DNA of 64,000 nucleotides, taken from positions 62,001 to 126,000 of the forward strand of contig PGTK01000005.1 of the NCBI GenBank assembly GCA_002794705.1. Reading direction: 5' to 3'. Each line of letters starts with the position of its first letter. Position 1 is the first letter of the stretch. The notes under the pieces were generated by a model. That model was not told the origin of the DNA. It made no database searches and saw only the letters and a program-made list of their open reading frames with translations. Made by a program: the position numbers and the translations under genes. Shown in pieces: positions 52,772-62,200 of this stretch. The DNA is from Candidatus Thermofonsia Clade 1 bacterium (lineage in GTDB: Bacteria > Chloroflexota > Anaerolineae > Aggregatilineales > UBA2796).

Positions 52772-55714
52772 CTACTCCTCGCCCAGCCGCAACACGCGAT
52801 TGATCTCCAGACGGCGCAACCACCACGCCGCCGCGCCGATCAGCGCACTGAAGCCGATCAGCAACGCCGCTACCACGCCGATCACGCCTGAGAGCGGCAA
52901 ACTGAGCGCAACGCCGCCGAAAAGCGTCAAAAAGGGCAGAATCACATAGGCGAGCAGCGCGCCGAGTCCAATGCCGACGGCTAAAGCAGGGACGATCAGC
53001 GTCGCTTGCTCCAGAGCCAACAGCCGCCAAATGTTGTTCGCATTCCAGCCAAGGGCGCGCAGCACGGCAAAGCCAAGCGCCCGCCGCCGCGCCGTGACCG
53101 CTAAATAGAAGCCGAAGTCCAGCAGGCTGAGCAGAAGCGAGACCCAAAAGCCCGCGTAGAGCATCCCTGCCACAGCCGCAGGCAATGGCTCACGCAGCAG
53201 GTCAGTGTAGCGATCCCACGCATAGAAAGCGCCCTGATAGCCCGCCTGCGCCGCGATCTGCGCCTTGAGCGCCTCACTTGGCGCTCCCTGTGGGGCATCC
53301 AACCAGACCTCATTCGGCACGGGGCGCACCACAAGCGCGGTCGCAGGCTCAGCGAAGATCAGCCGTCCCAAATGCCCTTGATCGAGGATCAGGAACTGCT
53401 CAGTCGCGCCTAGCGACGGAAACTCGCGCAGAATGCCCATGACGCGGAAGTTCACAGTCCAGCGCGTGTTATTCGGCAACAATATTTGGATATTCGCTGC
53501 ATCGCCGACGCGCAACGGCTGCCGATCCGTGCGCTGTGCCGCGCCCACCTCACGCGCTAAACGCTCCGAGACGATAGCAGGCGCAATTAGAGTCTCCACA
53601 GGGCGCCCCGTCTGCCGATTGAATGTCCTTTGCAAGGCGATATCCTGACCTTGCAAAGGTGCGATCGGGCGCGCTATCTCCGAAAAGGTTCGGGTGAACG
53701 ATCTGAGCGGGACGCCGAGCAGCGTATAGCTCACAGTGCCTGCTTGCCGCGCCGACTCCACGCGCAAGACCGATTCCGCGCCGCGTACCTCTGGCAAGGC
53801 GCGCCATGTTGCCAGATCAGGCGGCTGTTGCCCATCAAGCGTGACGCGAATCGCGCCGCCCGTCGCGGCACGCGCTGCTGCCCATGCGCCGATCTCGCGT
53901 GTGTTGCCCAGTCCGAGCGCCGCCGTGCCGAGCGCAAGCGTGCCGATCAACAGCAGCACCAGCTGCGCATAATGACTCGGATCGCGCTCCACTGTCCAGA
54001 CTGAGAGCGGCGCGGTTAGTCCGTTACTCCGCCGTGAGAACAGCCCGATCAGGCGTATCAAGGCGGGAAAAATCCGCAGCCAGAGCAGCGCTATGCCGCT
54101 CAAGAGCAAGCCCGCGCCCAGCAAGTTGAACGGGTCAGCCAGACCGCCTGTGCGCGTCGCGCCGTCTACGATCTGCTGAATCAAGGCGGGCGGATCGTTG
54201 ATCAGCAAGTTCAGCGTCTGACCCAGATCTCCTTCCACAAAGAAGAGCAGGCGCGCTATGAATCCGAGTCCGATTGTGATCAGGATAATATCCAAGGCGT
54301 AGCGCCGCCATAGCGGGCGCTGCGGCGGACGCGCCACCAATTGCTTGAACTGCGCTAGGCTGCGCCGCGCTGCGGGAAACGCGGGCAGACTGAGCATCAC
54401 GAGCGCCGCAAGCGCCGCAAGCGCGCTGAGCAGGTATGCATTGGCGGGAATGCCCGCTATTGGCGCTTCACTGGTCGCTGCACCGAGCGGACTAATCCGC
54501 CAAAGCACTTGCAGCAAGAGCAATGCCAACGGCGCGCCCGTGATCGCGCCGATAGCGCACAAAAGCAGCATAGTGAGCGTCTGTAGGCGCACCAACTGCC
54601 ACACGCTTGCGCCGCGACTGCTCAGCGCTGCCCATTCTTCGGCTTGGGTCTCCAGATACAGGCTGACTGTTGCCACCAGATGGTAGAGCATCAGCAGCAG
54701 CACGGCGCCCGCTAAGAGGATGATCGGCGGCTCAGTGCGCGCCACCTGATCGGCGTAGCGATCTAGCTCGCGCAGCAACGGATTGGCGCTCAACAGACCG
54801 CGATAATCGGCTGTTAGCTTGTCTACCACGAATTTTAGACGTTCACGCAGCGTCCCCAGTGTATCGGCTGTGACCGCTGCGCCGTTCAGCCGAATCAGCC
54901 AGACATAGCTGTTGTTTTCGCCGCTGCGCACGCGCTGAGTCGCTTTAGCAACCCAGTCGCTGTAGGCGCCTTCGGTCACAATGAAGGCGAGCTGATACTG
55001 CCTATCGGTCAAGCCGACCTCGATCAGTTCGCCTTCCAGCGCCCGCCGATTGCCCTGCCAGACCAGATCATTGGGATCAGCCGCCTCGACAATGCCTACG
55101 ATATGCACTACGACGCGGTTAGCGGCAAACTCGCCAATGGCAAAGCGCGTTCCGACGCCATAGCCGCTCTGCCGCGCCGCCTCCACGCCGATGACTGCCT
55201 CCACGTCGCTCGTTGAGTACATGCCGATGCCTTTGTCAATGCGCTCTTCCTCGGTCAGCGCTTGGCGTTCGGGCGAGTCGGGCGGCGAGAGGCGGCGCGG
55301 CAAGCGCCCTTCCACCACGTGCAAGCGTGCCTCGAGGTCAGAGAAGGCGTAGGCGTGGAAGGTGAACTCGGATCGCGGCGTCAGCTCAGTGGTCGGCTCG
55401 CCGTAAAGGTAGGTGAAGCCGCCGAACGCAGCCGCTGAGCGCGAAATGCGCGTCAGGCTGCTCACGAGGTCGCCCAACTGACTCGTGATGAAAGTCCAGT
55501 CGGCGGGCGCGAAGGGCTGCGGATTGATCAGCTCAAGGGTCAGGCGTTCAGGCGGAGCTGAGTCGAGCGTGAAGCGGATACCAGCTTGCACCATCGCCCG
55601 CACATAGAGCGGCGGCAAGGCAAAAAAGGCGGTCACAAGGCTGATGGCGATCAGCAGCACGGCAAGTTGCCGCCACGAACGGCGCGCACGGCGCAAGGCA
55701 AGCGAGAGGTTCAC
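52772..55714 (-). CDS. FtsX-like ABC permease, 980 aa
   Basis: A large FtsX/MacB-type membrane protein. A first helix (about 15-38) is followed by a large extracytoplasmic domain, a central group of helices with a TQAEEWAALSSRGASVWQL coupling motif (about 355-373), a second extracytoplasmic domain (about 630-835) and three terminal helices with FAVLRALGWNANNIWRLLALEQ (about 885-906). Two FtsX cores are thus fused in one chain. It starts with GTG at 55714. It probably works with the two downstream ATPases in envelope lipid or protein handling; cargo unknown. Confidence 0.85.
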   Translation of the reverse strand: MNLSLALRRARRSWRQLAVLLIAISLVTAFFALPPLYVRAMVQAGIRFTLDSAPPERLTLELINPQPFAPADWTFITSQLGDLVSSLTRISRSAAAFGGFTYLYGEPTTELTPRSEFTFHAYAFSDLEARLHVVEGRLPRRLSPPDSPERQALTEEERIDKGIGMYSTSDVEAVIGVEAARQSGYGVGTRFAIGEFAANRVVVHIVGIVEAADPNDLVWQGNRRALEGELIEVGLTDRQYQLAFIVTEGAYSDWVAKATQRVRSGENNSYVWLIRLNGAAVTADTLGTLRERLKFVVDKLTADYRGLLSANPLLRELDRYADQVARTEPPIILLAGAVLLLMLYHLVATVSLYLETQAEEWAALSSRGASVWQLVRLQTLTMLLLCAIGAITGAPLALLLLQVLWRISPLGAATSEAPIAGIPANAYLLSALAALAALVMLSLPAFPAARRSLAQFKQLVARPPQRPLWRRYALDIILITIGLGFIARLLFFVEGDLGQTLNLLINDPPALIQQIVDGATRTGGLADPFNLLGAGLLLSGIALLWLRIFPALIRLIGLFSRRSNGLTAPLSVWTVERDPSHYAQLVLLLIGTLALGTAALGLGNTREIGAWAAARAATGGAIRVTLDGQQPPDLATWRALPEVRGAESVLRVESARQAGTVSYTLLGVPLRSFTRTFSEIARPIAPLQGQDIALQRTFNRQTGRPVETLIAPAIVSERLAREVGAAQRTDRQPLRVGDAANIQILLPNNTRWTVNFRVMGILREFPSLGATEQFLILDQGHLGRLIFAEPATALVVRPVPNEVWLDAPQGAPSEALKAQIAAQAGYQGAFYAWDRYTDLLREPLPAAVAGMLYAGFWVSLLLSLLDFGFYLAVTARRRALGFAVLRALGWNANNIWRLLALEQATLIVPALAVGIGLGALLAYVILPFLTLFGGVALSLPLSGVIGVVAALLIGFSALIGAAAWWLRRLEINRVLRLGEE

Positions 55715-55807
55715 GGGTATTGGCTCACAAGGCGATCAGGAGTTTTCGTCAGGCTTCATGAGAGCGTTGCGCAAGAATGTGCTAAAAGACAAACATGCAT
55801 CCCCAAG

Positions 55808-55839
55808 AAAGCAATTTGGCAGTTTGACGGGCTTGCTTT
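55808..55839 (-). terminator. Weak hairpin after the macrodomain gene
   Basis: AAAGCAA (55808-55814) pairs with TTGCTTT (55833-55839) around an 18-nt loop, just past the macrodomain stop. Low confidence because the stem is short. Confidence 0.3.
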
Positions 55840-55845
55840 AGCTTC

Positions 55846-56280
55846 TCAAAAGAGGTGAATGTAGGTTGGAATAGGCAATCCCTTGAGGTATCTTTCCATT
55901 ACTGGGCGCACCTCATCCCAGTTCAACTGTCCGTTGCCGCAACCCAGCATCGGAAACGAGATGGATGTAATGCCGCGCGAGCGATAGGTTGCTACGAATT
56001 TTTGCAGACCACTCTCAATGTACTTAAGACGTGACCGCTCGCGCCAGTGTTTTTTAGTTGGAAAATTCAGTATCCACTTATCAGGCGCACGATAAAGCCA
56101 CAGCTTGCCAACAGTCAGCAAGCCGCGCTCACACAGCTCTCTGTACCGTTCTGCCATCTGTGGATAGCGCCGCTTGAATTCCTTAGCAACACCTTTGCCC
56201 ATTACGCCTACTGTGTTGACTGTGTTCACCAACACTTGAGCAGGACTGTTGAACAGGCTTTCCTCAACATAGATGATCAT
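55846..56280 (-). CDS. DarG-type macrodomain protein (possible DNA ADP-ribosyl hydrolase)
   Basis: A 144-aa single macrodomain. The ligand loops match the DarG branch of the macro superfamily: VNTVNTVGVMGKGVAKEFKR at about 18-37, NFPTKKHWRERSRLKYIE at about 72-89 and FPMLGCGNGQLNW at about 109-121. DarG removes ADP-ribose from thymidine in DNA and neutralises the DarT toxin. Here the C-terminal DarT-binding domain of DarG is missing and no DarT-like gene lies nearby. It has its own near-consensus promoter (56319-56347) and sits next to a DNA methyltransferase with a matching promoter. Enzyme activity is inferred from the motifs. Confidence 0.85.
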   Translation of the reverse strand: MIIYVEESLFNSPAQVLVNTVNTVGVMGKGVAKEFKRRYPQMAERYRELCERGLLTVGKLWLYRAPDKWILNFPTKKHWRERSRLKYIESGLQKFVATYRSRGITSISFPMLGCGNGQLNWDEVRPVMERYLKGLPIPTYIHLF

Positions 56281-56317
56281 GGCTTCGCGTTCGCCTCACG
56301 CTCAAAGTCACGACATT

Positions 56318-56347
56318 GATTATATGTTCTAATCTGAACCACGTCAA
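56318..56347 (-). promoter_or_regulatory. Near-consensus promoter of the macrodomain gene
   Basis: Minus-strand TTGACG (56342-56347), 17-bp spacer, TATAAT (56319-56324). The 16-bp segment 56318-56333, covering the -10 and part of the spacer, is identical to 57450-57465. Confidence 0.8.
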
Positions 56348-57393
56348 CACGCTGCTCTTGAGCCAACAAGTCTAGATGGGCTTTGCTTGTGTGTCGAACA
56401 GGTTGCGCGTGAACGTGAAATTCTGCAGGCGCTCACGTGCGTGGGCGCAATACACCTCATTGATATCAATGTGAAGTTGCGCCTTGTTTTCAGGGCAGCA
56501 AGCGCTGTTGAGCCTGAGCCTGCGAACGGATCAAGTACGATGTCTTCAGGCTGCGTGAGCAAGCGGATAAACTCTTCGACAATTTTAACGGGATAAATAG
56601 CAGGATGGGGATTGCCTTTAACTGACTCGACTGATGTCATAATCACATCGCGCTTCAGGCGATTGCCGTGAATGCGGATGATCGTGAAGCCGTTGCGCTC
56701 CAGCTGGATTTTGCGCCCGCCTTCCTGTCCGCCAAATGGCTCTGAGTGGATGCCACGAATTTTCATGCGGAAGCCTTGTATCGCGCCGCTGCGCACTTCC
56801 TCGATCACAGCCTCTAGCGCGGCACGCGCCATAGCTTTTTGGCGGTCCGTCAACGCTGACTGCTCAATCAAGCTGAAGTAGCGCTGTCCAAGCGCCCGAT
56901 GATTGCGATTTTCTTCTGAGTCAACGGAATTTTCATCGGCAAGGAATGCCTCAGGAAAATATTTGTATTGATCGCTCTTCACAAAGTGAAAGAACGGCTC
57001 AGTGCTGCTGACCAGACGGCTCTGAAATTGGCGCGGCGTCGGATTCAGCTTGACCCAAGTCACATTGTTCACCAGCTTGACGGCAAAGCGCTCAGTTGCG
57101 GCAACGGCGAAGCGATACGGCATGAGCAGCAAGCTGCTCTCCTCATACTTATCGCCCAAGTTGAAGACCAGACTGCCCGTCGGCTTGATGATGCGCACAC
57201 ACTCGCCAAAAACGCGCAGAAGTGCCTCAATGTAGGCGTGCGGCGTCGACTCATTGCCAATGCCGCCGCCGTAGTCACGTTGCTTGTAATACGGCGGCGA
57301 CGTGATCACAAGGTCTACGCTGCTGCTGGGGAATTCTCTGAGCAAGACGGCGCTATCGCCACAGACAATCTGATTCAGGTATGGCAGAGGCAT
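56344..57393 (-). CDS. Beta-class DNA methyltransferase, C-terminus frameshifted
   Basis: The open frame encodes 349 aa. Catalytic motif TSPPYYKQRDYG is at about 31-42 and SAM motif LDPFAGSGSTALAALKTRRNF at about 290-310, the order of beta-class N4C/N6A methyltransferases. After RRNFT the open frame turns into an unrelated Arg/Ser/Cys-rich tail. Shifting frame at about 56468-56473 restores DINEVYCAHARERLQNF, the usual continuation, ending at a TAG at 56372-56374. A single-base deletion (real or a sequencing error) is the simplest explanation; the intended gene is about 340 aa. Strong promoter at 57451-57479. No restriction partner nearby. Confidence 0.85.
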   Translation of the reverse strand: MPLPYLNQIVCGDSAVLLREFPSSSVDLVITSPPYYKQRDYGGGIGNESTPHAYIEALLRVFGECVRIIKPTGSLVFNLGDKYEESSLLLMPYRFAVAATERFAVKLVNNVTWVKLNPTPRQFQSRLVSSTEPFFHFVKSDQYKYFPEAFLADENSVDSEENRNHRALGQRYFSLIEQSALTDRQKAMARAALEAVIEEVRSGAIQGFRMKIRGIHSEPFGGQEGGRKIQLERNGFTIIRIHGNRLKRDVIMTSVESVKGNPHPAIYPVKIVEEFIRLLTQPEDIVLDPFAGSGSTALAALKTRRNFTLISMRCIAPTHVSACRISRSRATCSTHKQSPSRLVGSRAAC

Positions 57394-57449
57394 CAGATTT
57401 CCCAGATAGGCTGATCGCAGCTTTGCACGCCCCTAAGCGGCACAGCCTC

Positions 57450-57479
57450 GATTATATGTTCTAATGCCACCCGTGTCAA
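57450..57479 (-). promoter_or_regulatory. Consensus sigma-70 promoter of the methyltransferase gene
   Basis: Minus-strand TTGACA (57474-57479), 17-bp spacer, TATAAT (57451-57456): a perfect match to the bacterial consensus. It overlaps the end of the MFS gene. The sequence 57450-57465 recurs in front of the macrodomain gene. Confidence 0.85.
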
Positions 57480-58693
57480 CGCGCCTCACGCCGTCCCAGT
57501 GTGTAGCCAATCGCCACTGTGCCGAGCGCAGTCATCAGCAAGCTATAGCCAAAGGCGACCGAAGGCGAGAATGCTGTCCAGAGCGCGCCCACCACCAAGC
57601 TAGAGATGAAATCACCCACTCCGTTGACCGTAGCCAAGACGCCAAAGCCCGTGCTGCGCACGGACTCATCCACCAGATCGGCAGCAATGGCGCGCTCTAG
57701 CGCCTGTTGCGCTGCGTAGACCACGCCGCCTAGAATGAAGATCAGCGCTACGACGATTACGGCGCTCGGAGTCCCGATCAGGAGCAGATTCATCAGCACA
57801 GCAAGGCAGTAGGCGGCGATCAGCATTGTCCGTTTGCCGATTCGATCTGCCAGCCAGCCGAACGGATAGGCGCCGACGGCATAAAACAGGTTGTGGACTG
57901 TGTATAGCAGGATCGCAAGGCTGTTCGCGCTTTCTGTACCTAGACTCGGCGAAAGGACAGTCACGGCGTAGAGAATTAGCAAAGTGTGCGAGAAATCGCC
58001 TGCGCCGAAGATGGCAATGCCGATCAAGTAGCGGCGGAAACGCGGCGGCAAGGCGCCTAGCGCTGCGCTAAACGACCGCACGCTCACTGTGCGATCTGGA
58101 CGCTCACGCACTAGAAATAGAATGCTGGCAGCGGCTAGGAGTCCTGGCACCATACCTAGCACAAAGATCAGCTGATAGACGCCCAGTGCACTCTCGCCCG
58201 CAGCAAACGCCGTCACCAAGAGCAGCGCGATTGCCGGTCCGCCTATCGCGCCGAGTGTATCCGCTGCTTCATCCAGTCCGAAGGCGCGTCCACGCGCCTC
58301 TGACGGTACGGCGTCTGCCAGAAGTGCATCGTGCAGCGGCGACCGAAAGCCGCGCCCTGCCCAGCCGACCGCTCGTGCCGCCAAGACGCCTAGCCACGTG
58401 CTGGCTAGAGCGTACATCCCAGTAGTGATGCCCGTGACTGCATAGGCAATCGCTGCAAAGCCGCGCCGATCTTGCACACGGTCGCCGATCCAGCCGCCGA
58501 CCAGCTTGAAGGCGCTCGACAAGCCATCTGAGACCGCCTCGATCAGCCCTAGGGCGAAGGGCGGCGCGCCTAATAGGGTCAGGAAGAGCGGCAGGACGGC
58601 TGTGCCTGCCTCATGCCCGAAGTCTGAGAGAAAGCGATTGAGGGCTAAGCCGACTACGTCTCGTGTCAGCCAGCGCTGCTCAACTTGTGCCAT
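57476..58693 (-). CDS. Major facilitator superfamily transporter
   Basis: A 405-aa protein with about 12 helices. MFS features include GGWIGDRVQDRRGFAAIAYAVTG in loop 2-3 and the WAGRGFRSPLHDALLADAVP segment near 113-132, found in a common family of uncharacterised bacterial permeases. Substrate unknown. It starts 28 nt after the 87-aa gene, so it is probably the last gene of the infA-FtsX-small genes-MFS transcript. Confidence 0.85.
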   Translation of the reverse strand: MAQVEQRWLTRDVVGLALNRFLSDFGHEAGTAVLPLFLTLLGAPPFALGLIEAVSDGLSSAFKLVGGWIGDRVQDRRGFAAIAYAVTGITTGMYALASTWLGVLAARAVGWAGRGFRSPLHDALLADAVPSEARGRAFGLDEAADTLGAIGGPAIALLLVTAFAAGESALGVYQLIFVLGMVPGLLAAASILFLVRERPDRTVSVRSFSAALGALPPRFRRYLIGIAIFGAGDFSHTLLILYAVTVLSPSLGTESANSLAILLYTVHNLFYAVGAYPFGWLADRIGKRTMLIAAYCLAVLMNLLLIGTPSAVIVVALIFILGGVVYAAQQALERAIAADLVDESVRSTGFGVLATVNGVGDFISSLVVGALWTAFSPSVAFGYSLLMTALGTVAIGYTLGRREAR

Positions 58694-58720
58694 GTTTAAC
58701 GCCCTTGCCCGGAGTGAGAT

Positions 58721-58984
58721 TTAGGTCTCAGCTATCACACGCACACGCACGCCCAGCTGGGCTAGGAAGTCGCTCAGAATTGCCCATGTCAGGGGAAAAT
58801 CAGGCGTGTCGCCGGCGCCTATGTAGCCCAGAATATCCAGAAGAAGCGCCTCATCGGGCATATCTGCGTCTGACTCGCTCAGTTGCACAAAACTTGCCTC
58901 CGCCCAAGCGACTAGCTCTGCCTCGCTCAGTCTGCCATTCAGGTAGCCCCAAAGCTGTTGAGCAACTGCCTCTTTTGTGATCAT
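58721..58984 (-). CDS. Small protein of unknown function, coupled to a broken upstream gene
   Basis: An 87-aa acidic protein beginning MITKEAVAQQLWGYLNGRLS and ending LGVRVRVIAET, probably mostly helical. I do not recognise a named family. Its ATG overlaps the stop of the interrupted small gene upstream (ATGA), a layout common to toxin-antitoxin or immunity pairs, but no such function is shown. It is intact, unlike its partner. Confidence 0.65.
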   Translation of the reverse strand: MITKEAVAQQLWGYLNGRLSEAELVAWAEASFVQLSESDADMPDEALLLDILGYIGAGDTPDFPLTWAILSDFLAQLGVRVRVIAET

Positions 58985-59238
58985 TCCGAGTCCTCTGATA
59001 CTACAATTTGATGTCCTGTATCTTCAGGATATTTTTGATGCACGCCAATTAGCCGATTTTCAGAGTCATAAATCTTTTAAATGACCGCTACGGTGTTCTC
59101 TTCAGCGTCTACGATCTTAACATAGCGTGCGTAGCCTGTACCCCTGCCTTTGACAATGCGGAAGTAGCGCCGTCCGCCGCCATCAGGAAGCGTTTCCCAT
59201 GTGGGAAATCGTCTTTAATTTTGCCGACGTTGCGCCAT
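58981..59238 (-). pseudogene. Small gene interrupted by two in-frame TAA codons
   Basis: Read from ATG 59236-59238, one single frame of 85 codons runs to a TGA at 58981-58983. It is broken by TAA at codon 8 (59215-59217) and codon 54 (59077-59079). Between and after the stops the frame gives sensible protein: RRFPTWETLPDGGGRRYF, RGTGYARYVKIVDAEEN and IYDSENRLIGVHQKYPEDTG. The ATG overlaps the FtsX stop (TAATG) and the TGA overlaps the next gene (ATGA), so the frame is positioned as a real gene. Both TAA could arise from CAA (Gln) by C-to-T change. Likely a recent pseudogene; recoding is a less likely alternative. Confidence 0.7.
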
Positions 59239-62200
59239 TAGTCCTCGCCTAGACGCAGCGTCTGTGCCAGTGAGAGCCGCCGCACCAAGAGCGCGCTCAC
59301 AATCAGCACGGCGATCAACACAACGCCGATCAGCACGCCGTATTGCAAAAGCGCCGCCGTCTCAGTTTGTACGATGAATGGCGGCGTGATTTGCGCGCCG
59401 CTGGCATCTTGAGCAAGGCGCGGCACCACTTGAGCACTCAGTACAGCGCCTAGAATCGCGCCCAGAATCGCACCTAGACCGATTACAAAACCTTGCTCGA
59501 AGGCGAGTTGCCCGATCACGCGCCCTGCAGGCAAGCCCAGTGCGCGTAGCACGCCGAACTCAGCCCGCCGTGCCGCTGCCGTAAGCGCTGTGTAGGTCAG
59601 CAAACCGACGATGCTCAGCGCCAATGCTACGATGAATTGTGTGAACATCAAGCCCAGCAGACCGCGCGCTAGGGGATCGGTCTGCAGCGTTTGGCGTTCG
59701 CCGTCAAGCGTTTGTAGGCGCAGCCAAGCGCGCTCACTGTGTGGCTGTAGCGCCGCCACCACCTCTGAGGCTGTGAAGCCTTCCGCCGCTTTCAACCAGA
59801 CCTCATCCGCGTAGAGCGTCGCGCTGGGGCGCCGATTCAGGGCGTAGAGCAGCGGATCGCGCTCCGTCACGGCGAAGGGCGCGAATTGGCGGTCTTGAAT
59901 CCATGTGCCGTCGCGCTGATAGGCGTCATAGAGCGTTGGGTAGTATGAGAGGGGCATTTCGCCGACGCGGAATGGCACGTCCACGCCCAGCACGTTGCGC
60001 AGAGTGAGAGTCTGACCTGCTTGCAAGCCAAGTCGTTCCGCAAGGCTGCGGCTGACCAATAGCGGGAGCGGCGCAGGCTCAGGATAATTCAGCAAGACGC
60101 CCATGCGCGCCGTCTCCGCTGTTTGATCCCACATAATACCCAGTCCGCGCCGCCCGTCGGCTGAGTCGGGCGTTGCGTTGCCCGTGACCTGTGCGCCGCT
60201 ATCGTAGGCGAACTCCCACGCGCCTTCGCGCAGGAGCGGCAGCGCTTGACGTACGCCGTTCGAGTCTGTGGCGCTCAGATCGGTCAGGTAGAGCCGCAGG
60301 AAGCGCTCGCCGCTGCTCGATCTACCGCGATGTTGCCAATAGAGCGAGACGAGGCGCACGGGCACTTGAGGTGTATAGCTCAGCGCTGTCAAATCTGCCG
60401 CAAGCGCTGCCCAGCCGTTTGCATAGAAGCTCTCGCCGCCGCTGTAGCCCGGGCGCCCGCTGCCCGTTCGTGCGTACTCAATTTCAACGGGTCGGAACGG
60501 CACGGTCAGCCAACTGCCCGCTGAGTCTTGCAGCCGTGCATAGAGCGTTGTATGCCGCAGCAGACGGTCAAGGTCAGGGACGTGGAAAAAGCCCGTCCAA
60601 ACGTCAAAGCGCGCCCACAGGCGGAGAGTCTGTGGCAGGAACGGCAGCGCCTCGCCCACTTGTGGCAGATTTTGAGCTGAGTCGGGCGGGCTTGGCAGGC
60701 GCAGATCGCCCAGATCGGCGCGCCAATGAACGCTCTGGGCAAAGGTGGCTGAGTCAACTGCCAAAAGTTGCCCGTTCAGCGCTGCGCGTGAAGCATCAGG
60801 CTGAAAGTTCACAGCGCGCAGCCGCCACGCCGTCGAAGCCGCCGCGACCTCAGGCGCTGCCGTGTACGCCTCAGGCGCTAGAGCGCGCCCAGCATTCAGG
60901 CGGAGATCGCGTTCGTTAGCGCGTACGTCCGCCCCGACGCGATACTGCGCTTGTTCGGTCTGGCTGCGCTCAACCGTGGCGCGGAAACTGGTGGCAAACC
61001 AGCCGATGCCAATTGCCAGAGCCAGCAGAAAAGTCAAGCGGCTGTAATGAATTGGCTCACGGGCAAGTTGCCATGCGCCCAAGGCGCTCACAGCGCCGCG
61101 GCCTAGTGCCAATAGACGCGCCACCAATGCCGCCATGAGCGGGAAAATGCGCAATAGAATGCTGCCTAGTCCCAGAAAGAGCAGAGCGGGCGCAAGCAGC
61201 AGGAAGGGATCGGTTGCGCCACTGCCCGCTGTAGTGGTGAAGAGGGGCGTCTCGCGGCTGACCAAGCGCAGGAGCGCCGCCATGCCCAGTAGAGCAAGGA
61301 TCACGTCTAGATAGTAGCGTTGCCACCATGCTTGGCGCTCGCCGCGCTGTGAGGCGCCGCCCGCAGCGATCAGGGGCAGGCGCAAGACGGGGCGTAGGGT
61401 CGCCATGAGCGCAAGGAAGGCAACGGATGCGGCAAGCGCTGAGAATAAGAAGGCGTCGGCTGTGAGCAAGAGCGGTAAATCGGGATAGTCCGCGAAGAAC
61501 GGCGTGATCCAGATCAGCAGCTGTCGGGCAAGGAAAGGCGCGCTCAGCGCTGCGATCAGGCACAATACAAACGCCTCAACGCCGCGCAGCACGATCAGCG
61601 CGCTATCCGACGCGCCACGGCTTTGCAGCATGGCGATCTCACGCCGTTCGCCGCGCCGTACGAGTGCTGCCGTCACCAGCAGGAAAAAAATCACGAGCGC
61701 GCCCAGCTGAAGCAATAACAACGTGAAGGGCGCGTCTAGGGAGCGCATGGCGCGCTCATAGGCAAGCAAGACACCGTTATCCACGTTTTGATCGCCTTGC
61801 ACCTGCCAGTGGATCAAGCGTGTGAGGCGCACCAGTTGTAGCGGTGCGCCGTCTTCAGTTTGGCGGAACGTCTCAACGAGCGCGTTATCGTACTCCAGCA
61901 GGGCGGCACGCGCCTCTGGACTGCGTGCGAAGGGTAGGCGCGCATGATCGAAGAGCAGCCGCCAGCCGAATCGCACGGGCGTATCCGGGATGAACTCAGC
62001 GGCAGCGCGCAAGAGCGATTCCCGTGTGGTGAGCGCTACAAATTCGGCGTTGTACTCACCGCGTGTTTCCGCGTAGCGTATAGGCGAGGGATTTATGAAA
62101 TAGGCACGCTCTGGAAGCGGCAAATTTTCTGGTTGCGCCACAACCCCGACGATTCGCGCTTGGATGTTGCGGCTACTTGCCCAGCCGCCACGCGGTCCGC

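Noticed and set aside
55846..57393. Complete DarTG toxin-antitoxin locus or restriction-modification system
   Set aside because: No DarT-like and no endonuclease gene is adjacent; only the macrodomain and a methyltransferase are present.
60191..60919. 242-aa Arg/Ala-rich open frame opposite the 1184-aa FtsX permease
   Set aside because: Shadow frame of the permease, with no recognisable domain.
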